Assembly: GCA_028701815.1 (NCBI GenBank) | Contig: JAQVPY010000032.1 | Coordinates: forward strand, 1-15,730 | From: Bacteroidales bacterium | Lineage (GTDB): Bacteria > Bacteroidota > Bacteroidia > Bacteroidales > BM520 | Length of the DNA stretch: 15,730 bases | Direction: 5' to 3' | Shown: positions 8,062-13,561 of the stretch, one piece after another | Numbering within the stretch: position 1 is the stretch's first letter | Layout of the letters: the number at the start of each line of letters is the position of its first letter | Made by a program: the position numbers and the translations under genes | Notes under the pieces: generated by a model | Databases searched by the model: none | What the model was told of the DNA's origin: nothing | Seen by the model: only the letters and a program-made list of their open reading frames with translations

Positions 8062-9189
8062 TTATTTTACTGAGAATTTATAGATTGTTTTAGACACATA
8101 ACGTTCTCCCGGAACGAGTACGACGGAAGGCCAGTTTGATTTATTGGGGGAGTCGGGATAATGTTGAGTTTCGAGGCAGATAGCCGCATGTTTATTATAA
8201 CGTACATTGTTTTTTCCGGAGACAGTTCCATCGAGGAAGTTGCCTGAGTATACTTGTATGCCGGGCTCCGTAGTAAACACTTCGAGCTGTATTCCTGTTG
8301 CGAGACAATAAAGAGAAGCTGCCAGGGTGTTGATGTTACCATCCGTATTCAGCACCCAGTTATGGTCGTAACCTCTTCCATTTTTCAGTTGGATATCATC
8401 GAGTTCAATATCCCGTCCTATTTTCTTAGCTACAGTAAAATCCATCGGAGTATTGCTTATGGGAAGCATCTCGCCGGTTGTCATAAATGTGCTGTCGACA
8501 GGAGTAAAGGCATCAGCATTGAGATATAGAAAATCTTCGGTAACAGGTTGCGTCGCATCGCCGGAGAGGTTAAAATACGTATGATTAGTCATATTGATAA
8601 TCGTACTTTTATCGGTAACGGCTGAATATGAGATCTCTATTGCATTGTCATCGGTTAGTAAAAAGGAAACGTTAGCAATGACTTCCCCGGGAAAGTTGGA
8701 GTCGTTATCCGGAGAATCTATAGATAGAGAAAGCGAATTATCAGTTTGAGATACAATGCTATACACTCTATACTGCCACCCCTGGGGTCCGCCATGGAGG
8801 CAATGTCCGAAATTATTACACGGCAGCTGGACGGTATCACCGTCGAGAACAAATCTGCCTTTATTGATTCTATTGGCATATCTACCGATGGTAGCTCCGA
8901 AATCCGACGGGATTTTGATATAATCTTTGATATTGTCGAAGCCGAGGACGACATCCTGTATCTTACCGTTTTTATCGGGCAGGGCAATAGAGACTATTCT
9001 ACCGCCGAAATTAGTAATACATACTTCCATCCCGGCATCATTTTTCAGGGTGATGAGTGAGACCTGTTTGCCATTGATTTCATCATTAAAACAACGCGGC
9101 GACAACTGTGAAATTGTTTGATCTTTAGGTTTGCAGGAGGCGAATGATAACGCGACTGCTACCAACAACAAAAGTATTTTTTCTTTCAT
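8062..9189 (-). CDS. Aldose 1-epimerase (mutarotase), exported lipoprotein
   Basis: Catalyses alpha/beta interconversion of aldoses such as glucose or galactose. The 375 residues include the family signatures FGATIGRYANRI (98-109), CLHGG with His132, NMTNHTYFNL with His203 (general acid), GYDHNW with Asp275, and CLETQHYPDSPN with Glu340 (general base). A signal peptide with lipobox SFAS-Cys19 puts the enzyme outside the cytoplasm, unlike cytosolic GalM. Exported mutarotases are common in Bacteroidales. It is the first gene of the six-gene run: upstream lies a TATCTTTG -7 box, and the transglutaminase gene starts 5 bases after its stop. An A-rich region rather than a Shine-Dalgarno motif precedes the ATG. 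The sugar cannot be assigned; no sus/PUL genes are in the window. Confidence 0.92.
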   Translation of the reverse strand: MKEKILLLLVAVALSFASCKPKDQTISQLSPRCFNDEINGKQVSLITLKNDAGMEVCITNFGGRIVSIALPDKNGKIQDVVLGFDNIKDYIKIPSDFGATIGRYANRINKGRFVLDGDTVQLPCNNFGHCLHGGPQGWQYRVYSIVSQTDNSLSLSIDSPDNDSNFPGEVIANVSFLLTDDNAIEISYSAVTDKSTIINMTNHTYFNLSGDATQPVTEDFLYLNADAFTPVDSTFMTTGEMLPISNTPMDFTVAKKIGRDIELDDIQLKNGRGYDHNWVLNTDGNINTLAASLYCLATGIQLEVFTTEPGIQVYSGNFLDGTVSGKNNVRYNKHAAICLETQHYPDSPNKSNWPSVVLVPGERYVSKTIYKFSVK

Positions 9190-9232
9190 AATTTTTCATT
9201 TTTTATTCACTAACATAAAAGAGAATAATTTA

Positions 9233-9240
9233 CAAAGATA
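9233..9240 (-). promoter_or_regulatory. -7 box of the six-gene envelope operon
   Basis: The minus strand reads TATCTTTG, an exact TAnnTTTG match, 43 bases before the mutarotase ATG. No clear TTTG -33 box is seen at the expected distance, so the call rests on the -7 box and its position. Confidence 0.45.
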
Positions 9241-9384
9241 TATAAAAAAGTCGATGCATGATAATATACCTTTCAAAGGTCAATTAAAAAATATTAATTG
9301 CCGGTACAAAATCATAAGACACTGTATAGCTCGGGCTGAGCCACGAAACTACAGGGCGCTGACATAGCAAGCGACCAGAGTAAT
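9241..9384. other. Intergenic tail after the radical SAM gene; possible decayed coding sequence
   Basis: The part nearest the radical SAM stop (about 9300-9384) is less AT-rich than normal spacers here. On the minus strand, in a shifted frame, it reads LLCQRPVVSWLSPSYTVSYDF, loosely like the Cys-rich tail that AmmeMemoRadiSam radical SAM proteins usually carry. Positions 9241-9300 are AT-rich with no recognised feature. No intrinsic terminator was found. Confidence 0.3.
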
Positions 9385-10206
9385 TTAGCAATTACCTGTA
9401 TAGACGTGCGTCAGATACTTTGAGGCGATATCTGCAAGTTTATATACTTTAGAGACAGCCGTCGGCGACGCATCAGACATTTTATAACATGGGAAGAAGC
9501 GGCTTATGTGATAAGGGATATTTTTATCTATTGAGGCGAGCCATTGAGCTATCGCGGTGATTTCTTCTTCGCTATCGTTTTTCCACGGGATAACTAAAGT
9601 TGTAACCTCAACATGGCATGAACGGGCTGCTGTGCTGATAGTATTCTTCACTGTTTCAAGGTCGCCGCCCACGAAATCGTAAAAGTCCTGTGTAAAGCCC
9701 TTTAAATCGACATTCATAGCGTCTATATAAGGGAGCAGGTCGCACAAGGGTTTTTCACAAACCGTCCCATTTGTTACGAGGACATTTTTTAAGCCTTTTT
9801 GATGAGCGAGACGTGCGCAATCGAGGACGTATTCATAGCTTATCAGCGGCTCGTTGTATGTATAAGCGATACCTATATTCCCGCGAGAGACGAGCTCTTC
9901 GGCCTTTAAGACGAGCTTCTCCGGAGACACGTCAACGACTTGTGCAGTGTCTGTAGCAGAAATTTCGCTATTTTGGCAGAAAGGACAATGCAGGTTACAG
10001 CCGTAGCTACCTACGGAAAGTATCATTTTACCCGGGTAAAAATTCCTCAGGGGTTTTTTCTCTACAGGATCCAAAGCAATAGAGGTAAGTCTGCCATAGT
10101 TGGAACAAACTATTTTAGCGTCCTTGCATGTTCTTGCCAAACAGACACCGATTTGTCCTTCCGACATCATACAATGACGGGGACAGAGTTCACATTGGAT
10201 TTTCAT
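9385..10206 (-). CDS. amrS: AmmeMemoRadiSam system radical SAM enzyme
   Basis: A 273-residue radical SAM protein related to pyruvate formate-lyase-activating enzymes. The 4Fe-4S/SAM motif is Cys70-x3-Cys74-x2-Cys77 (GCNLHCPFCQNS). The N-terminus carries the extra cysteine motif of this family, CELCPRHC (Cys5, Cys8, Cys12) and GVC (Cys22), perhaps for a metal site. Further signatures are GIAYTYNEPLI, VTNGT, DAMNVDLKGF and YHISRFFPCYKM. The family normally occurs with Memo-like and AMMECR1 proteins, as it does here: the fusion gene lies 138 bases upstream on the same strand. The reaction is unknown. The protein ends at VYTGNC, where longer relatives continue with a Cys-rich tail, so it may have lost about 60 residues. 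No clear promoter separates it from the fusion gene, although a near -7 match (TTATTTTG, 10236-10243) exists. Confidence 0.9.
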   Translation of the reverse strand: MKIQCELCPRHCMMSEGQIGVCLARTCKDAKIVCSNYGRLTSIALDPVEKKPLRNFYPGKMILSVGSYGCNLHCPFCQNSEISATDTAQVVDVSPEKLVLKAEELVSRGNIGIAYTYNEPLISYEYVLDCARLAHQKGLKNVLVTNGTVCEKPLCDLLPYIDAMNVDLKGFTQDFYDFVGGDLETVKNTISTAARSCHVEVTTLVIPWKNDSEEEITAIAQWLASIDKNIPYHISRFFPCYKMSDASPTAVSKVYKLADIASKYLTHVYTGNC

Positions 10207-10344
10207 TTTGCTATAGTTCTGTTTTATCTTGTTATCAAAATAACATTAAAGTTCTTACAATGTAATTTAATAACGATTTCAGCATCTTTCTTCGTATAAA
10301 TAGTCATACGAAACACACCTATTTAGCATGATTCTAAATAAGGA
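10207..10344. other. Spacer between the two AmmeMemoRadiSam genes, with inverted repeat
   Basis: A 138-base AT-rich gap. It contains a perfect 7-base inverted repeat, TTCGTAT (10291-10297) and ATACGAA (10306-10312), around an 8-base loop. A 6-base one, AAATAA/TTATTT (10336-10350), includes the stop codon of the upstream gene. Neither is followed by a T-run in the direction of transcription, so neither is a clear terminator. Confidence 0.4.
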
Positions 10345-11724
10345 TTATTTGTGTCTAACCACCTTAAATCGCTGGAGTTTAACTTGTTCATCGGGACCGA
10401 TTCCGGCTTTTTGGCGTGCAATATTTATTTGCTGTTCCACGGTGTCCACGCCGTCTATATTAGGTAGCAGAAGACCGCGGCGGCGACCGTTGGTAACTAT
10501 CACACCATAGCGTTTAACGTCGAGTTGTGAAGGGCTGTCGATATCTTCAAGCACGTCGAGCACGTCGACGCTATAGACGAGCATATTTAGTTCGTTACGG
10601 TTGACGGGGTTAAAACGCGGGTCTTCGCTTCCGGAGGACACTGCGTTTCTAAGTATTTCGGCGGCTATAGAAGATGTTGTCGGACCGATGGTACCTATGC
10701 AGCCGCGCAGTTGTCCATATTCTTTCAGAGATACGAACACGCCGGCTTCTCGGTTGAGCATTTCTTCGGGCAGGTCATCGGGCATAGTCGCGCGTTCGCC
10801 TGTTTTTATGTACGTTTCGAGGCTATATTTTGCGAGGCGGACGTACGGGTCCATTTGGGTTTCGTCGTATTTAGGCATATTCTGTTCCCGGTAAATAACA
10901 TCGAAATGGCGAGCTGTATCGTTTTTGGCGACGGAAAAAGTTGCCACGCCATAGCCGACACCGAAGGGACCTTCATAAGACAGCAGTTTAGAGTTAACGT
11001 CGACACCGTCGAAGGCGCCGGCCATAATCTGGAACGAGCGCAGTCCGCATTCTCCGGCGGCGTCGCAGAAGTTTTCGTCGAAAGACAGAAATTGCAGGAA
11101 GTCGCCTTCATCCATAGCGCGGGTAACCTGTTTATCGAAGGCGGGACCTTCGGCAGCGAAGCCGTAGGGACCGTCGGGCAGCAGTTTATGTGACAGGTCG
11201 CCACTTGCAAGAAACACCACATTACGGTGCAGATCGTCAGCAGTTTCCTTTATAAGTTTTCCCAATCGGTAGTGATAAATCGGGGGCAGTCCCGAGAGAC
11301 CGATACGCACGAGTTTATAATCTGTATATTGTTCATTCACAAACGACAGTGGGATCATAGTCCCATGGTCGAGAGTTTTATCGCGTTCGCCGAGTGTCCC
11401 GGCGGGGATATCGGCTATATTTGCTTTAGCGCATAGCATCTTCACGAAGTCGGTATCATATTCCACTTTCATCCCGAGTTCAGGTTGTCTAAACTGTCGA
11501 AAGTCGCCGCGAGCCTCAGTTCCGGGTGATATATGAAAATAATCGGCATACATAATAGAATGCGGAGATGTAAGCACTATAGTCTGAGGTTTAAGTGCAG
11601 CGATTTGTCTCGCCACTTCGCGACAGGCCTCGGTAGTTTTTTGAATTTTCTTTTCCTCGCCGCGACCTATCTGTGGGAGGATGATAGGTGGATGAGGCAT
11701 AATAAAAGCAGCAGTAACTGACAT
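10345..11724 (-). CDS. amrBA: AmmeMemoRadiSam AmrB-AmrA fusion (Memo-like + AMMECR1)
   Basis: A 459-residue fusion. Residues 1-270 are the Memo-like/LigB-type half (AmrB) with candidate metal ligands and acid-base residues: His11 in MPHPPIILP, His55 in SPHS, Asp119-His120 in DHGTMIPL, Asp176/His179 in SGDLSH and Cys226 in ECGLR. His11, His55 and Cys226 line up with the metal ligands I recall for human MEMO1 (His49, His81, Cys244). After a short linker, residues about 290-455 are AMMECR1 (AmrA), with the signature LRGCIG at 339-344. No signal peptide is seen, so it is cytoplasmic. The radical SAM partner lies downstream. The ATG has a strong Shine-Dalgarno motif (AAGGAGGT) 4 bases ahead, rare in this phylum. 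The molecular function of the system is not established; a link to metal or redox chemistry is inference from the ligands. Confidence 0.92.
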   Translation of the reverse strand: MSVTAAFIMPHPPIILPQIGRGEEKKIQKTTEACREVARQIAALKPQTIVLTSPHSIMYADYFHISPGTEARGDFRQFRQPELGMKVEYDTDFVKMLCAKANIADIPAGTLGERDKTLDHGTMIPLSFVNEQYTDYKLVRIGLSGLPPIYHYRLGKLIKETADDLHRNVVFLASGDLSHKLLPDGPYGFAAEGPAFDKQVTRAMDEGDFLQFLSFDENFCDAAGECGLRSFQIMAGAFDGVDVNSKLLSYEGPFGVGYGVATFSVAKNDTARHFDVIYREQNMPKYDETQMDPYVRLAKYSLETYIKTGERATMPDDLPEEMLNREAGVFVSLKEYGQLRGCIGTIGPTTSSIAAEILRNAVSSGSEDPRFNPVNRNELNMLVYSVDVLDVLEDIDSPSQLDVKRYGVIVTNGRRRGLLLPNIDGVDTVEQQINIARQKAGIGPDEQVKLQRFKVVRHK

Positions 11725-11728
11725 AATG

Positions 11729-11757
11729 ACCTCCTTTTTATGAGTAATGCAAAGGTA
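11729..11757 (-). promoter_or_regulatory. Promoter -7 box and strong ribosome binding site of amrBA
   Basis: The minus strand has TACCTTTG (11750-11757), an exact TAnnTTTG -7 box. It is followed by AAGGAGGT (11729-11736) four bases before the ATG at 11724. No clear -33 TTTG is seen 19-21 bases upstream. The Shine-Dalgarno motif fixes the start codon. Confidence 0.55.
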
Positions 11758-11789
11758 GTGATAATTATAAAAAGTAGTTATATTTGTAA

Positions 11790-11912
11790 GTCGTTTTTGG
11801 TGCTAATGCCACACTTATCGGAGTGCAGGCGGGGAAAAAGCTGTTCGGGAGAGCCGAATTAAATGTTGGCATGAAAGGTATTTTACTCGTTGGGATTGGA
11901 TACAGGTTCTAA
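11790..11912 (+). pseudogene. C-terminal remnant of an outer-membrane beta-barrel protein
   Basis: An open stretch of 40 codons ending in TAA, bounded by an in-frame TAA at 11787. It reads VVFGANATLIG, then AGKKLFGRAELNVGMKG and ILLVGIGYRF at the very end. Alternating polar/hydrophobic strands and a terminal aromatic (GYRF-stop) are the hallmark of the last two to three strands of a Bacteroidota outer-membrane beta-barrel. No signal peptide or upstream barrel can be found in any plus-strand frame before it; the amrBA promoter lies only about 35 bases to the left. I read it as the surviving 3' end of a deleted gene. It opposes both neighbours. A TATATTTG box at 11779-11786 on the plus strand could be chance. 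A genuine tiny gene is possible but less likely. Confidence 0.55.
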
Positions 11913-11959
11913 TATAGAATAAGATTCCATTTCTGATATAACACAAGATGTACCATTGA

Positions 11960-12679
11960 TTAGATAAACGTTTGAATCACAAGCCACAGCGATACGGCAA
12001 TCATAAATATCGCAATTACTTTTTTATATTTCTTTTTGTCGGCTACGCGGATAAACCTATTGGCTAAGAAGTTGCCGGCGATCATTGCCAATCCGATATA
12101 GAAGCCGTTGAGGAAGACATGTACGTCCATCAGTGCCAACTTGTTATAGACTAATATTTTAACCACGTGCATTGCAGCGGCGGCGGCAGCTTCAGTAGCG
12201 ATATAGGCAACAGGAGTCAGTTCGAGTGTCATGAATACTGCGCTGCTCAGAGGTCCTGAGATGCCTAACAGTCCGTTGATGACGCCTGTTATCCCGCCGC
12301 CAATCAGAACAGTGCCTTTGCCTTGTGGCAGTTTAATTTTTCCTGTGAGTTTGATGATAGCGAAGATGATAAGAGCTATGCCCAAGACGCGGGTCATCGG
12401 AATTTTAGGCGCATATGCAAATCCTGCAGCACCGAGAGCTGTAAGAGGAGCGGCCGTCAGCAGAAACCATCCGGCTTTTTTCCATTGGATCTCTTTCCAT
12501 CCGAAGACCATTCGCGACAGATTGCTCATCAGTTGCGCTATGGTTGAGACAGGCACAGCCACTTCCACACCATAGAAATATGTTATCACGGGGAGCAAAA
12601 TCATACCTCCGCCAAAGCCGATACTGCCCGAAAGTGCTCCGGCAACAAAACCAACTATTATGAGAACCAACCACATCAT
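11960..12679 (-). CDS. TauE/SafE (TSUP) family anion exporter
   Basis: A 239-residue polytopic inner-membrane protein, with about seven to eight hydrophobic segments. It carries the two glycine-rich signatures of the TSUP family, one in each half: LSGSIGFGGGMILLPV near the N-terminus and GGGITGVINGLLGISGPL near the middle. Family members move sulfite, sulfoacetate and other small organic or sulfur anions; the substrate here is unknown. The frame is open to a TTG at 12685, but the tandem ATGs at 12679 and 12676 are preferred because the protein then begins MMWLVLIIVG, directly at the first membrane helix. It lies 18 bases after the stop of the truncated HXXEE ORF, so it may be read from the CDP-alcohol transferase promoter. 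No -7 box was found directly upstream. Confidence 0.9.
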   Translation of the reverse strand: MMWLVLIIVGFVAGALSGSIGFGGGMILLPVITYFYGVEVAVPVSTIAQLMSNLSRMVFGWKEIQWKKAGWFLLTAAPLTALGAAGFAYAPKIPMTRVLGIALIIFAIIKLTGKIKLPQGKGTVLIGGGITGVINGLLGISGPLSSAVFMTLELTPVAYIATEAAAAAAMHVVKILVYNKLALMDVHVFLNGFYIGLAMIAGNFLANRFIRVADKKKYKKVIAIFMIAVSLWLVIQTFI

Positions 12680-12697
12680 AAGCAAAATATTTAATTT

Positions 12698-12877
12698 TTA
12701 CCGCATAACAACTTTATGAGCAAATGGCAATAATAAAGCTGCAATCTTTGGCAAACGCATTTGTAATTTTGGAAGGCCTTTATTTATAAAATTCTCCATG
12801 CCTAAAATCTCTTCAAAATCGTGTAAAATAAAAACTACAGGCAAAGAGAGCATAAAAATAATATTAAGTTTATCCAT
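12698..12877 (-). pseudogene. Truncated HXXEE-family membrane protein (59 codons)
   Basis: A 59-residue open frame starts at the ATG at 12877, which overlaps the end of the CDP-alcohol transferase gene by 8 bases. It begins MDKLNIIFMLSLPVVFILHDFEEILGMENF and continues with KGLPKLQMRLPKIAALLLPFAHKVV before a TAA. HDFEE (His19, Glu22, Glu23) directly after a hydrophobic stretch is the defining motif of the HXXEE family (PF13787). Family members are usually about 150-180 residues with several membrane helices. Here the sequence stops before the expected later helices, and the TSUP gene begins 18 bases on, so the 3' part seems deleted rather than frameshifted. It could still be translated by coupling to the upstream gene. 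Family function is unknown. Confidence 0.65.
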
Positions 12878-13424
12878 GATGAATAAAATTATAAAGTGAC
12901 TTTATATTTACATCTAATTTTTTAGATAAAATATTGATTGTCAATTCTTCTATTGCAGCTAATAAAGCCACCGCAAATATAGGAATAATTACAATATCAG
13001 AATCAATTATCAACAGAAAAAATGGAATGAAAAACAGGACAAATCCACAAATTTTGTTCATCACGGTATGTAGAAATGCGACCTTTTTAAATTTTGCAAA
13101 AGCCACTACTGCCGAAGCCGTTTTTAGAAGAATAATGACACCGCAAACGATCCACATCCACATTTTGAATTTTAATATAGGAATAAAGATAATGAGGAAA
13201 ACAGCAAAGAAGACAATATCGGCAATTGAGTCCAACTTTGCGCCTAAATTCGTTTCGAGGTGATATCTTCTTGCAATAAAGCCATCTGCCGCATCGCTAA
13301 GACCTATAAGCGAATAAAGGATAAAAAACGGCATAGTCAATGGTACTGTCAACAGCAAAAAAGGCGATATTATCAGTCTCAAAAGGCTGAGAACATTAGG
13401 CATATTGGCGATTTTGTTTGACAT
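12870..13424 (-). CDS. CDP-alcohol phosphatidyltransferase family membrane protein
   Basis: Transfers a phosphatidyl group from a CDP-linked lipid to an alcohol in phospholipid synthesis (the PgsA-like superfamily). In the 184 residues the catalytic motif Dx2DGx2ARx8Gx3Dx3D is perfect: Asp44, Asp47, Gly48, Ala51, Arg52, Gly61, Asp65 and Asp69. Several membrane helices are visible (about 15-42, 70-85, 88-108, 122-155). The acceptor alcohol cannot be assigned; the protein may not be the housekeeping PgsA. Two -7-like boxes lie within 40 bases upstream (13442-13449 and 13455-13462). Its 3' end overlaps the start of the truncated HXXEE gene by 8 bases, indicating one transcript. Confidence 0.9.
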   Translation of the reverse strand: MSNKIANMPNVLSLLRLIISPFLLLTVPLTMPFFILYSLIGLSDAADGFIARRYHLETNLGAKLDSIADIVFFAVFLIIFIPILKFKMWMWIVCGVIILLKTASAVVAFAKFKKVAFLHTVMNKICGFVLFFIPFFLLIIDSDIVIIPIFAVALLAAIEELTINILSKKLDVNIKSLYNFIHHG

Positions 13425-13441
13425 TGATTCTAACTCTCATT

Positions 13442-13462
13442 CAAATATAATTTGCAAAAGTA
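13442..13462 (-). promoter_or_regulatory. Two candidate -7 boxes for the CDP-alcohol transferase gene
   Basis: The minus strand carries TACTTTTG (13455-13462) and TATATTTG (13442-13449), both exact TAnnTTTG matches, 30 and 17 bases before the ATG. The first has the same sequence as the msrA box. No well-spaced TTTG -33 element was found for either. Confidence 0.45.
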
Positions 13463-13561
13463 CTTAATAATGTCTGTTTAAAACGCGATTTTTTCTTAAT
13501 CTCACTGACTATTACAGGTGTTTTTACATCTGGTGTTGTAATAATAAAAACAACAATTTTT
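13463..13561. other. AT-rich spacer after the LRR/Sel1 gene
   Basis: An AT-rich gap between the LRR/Sel1 stop and the CDP-alcohol transferase promoter. An AT-only inverted repeat AATAAAAA (13543-13550) and TTTTTATT (13559-13566) spans the LRR/Sel1 stop and is followed, in the direction of transcription, by T-rich sequence. It could act as a weak terminator. Confidence 0.3.

Noticed and set aside
10711..11193. 160-codon open frame on the plus strand
   Set aside because: Antisense shadow of amrBA, which has full family motifs on the minus strand in this region.
11740..11865. Short plus-strand frame starting MSNAKVVIII
   Set aside because: It is out of frame with the beta-barrel remnant, overlaps the amrBA promoter and looks random.
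12680..12685. TTG start at 12685 for the TSUP gene
   Set aside because: Tandem ATGs two codons later start the protein directly at its first membrane helix; the TTG adds nothing.
13514..13540. GGTGTT direct repeat and TTACA/TGTAA ends in the spacer, as a hint of an attachment site or mobile-element end
   Set aside because: The matches are short and imperfect, and no integrase or transposase is nearby.
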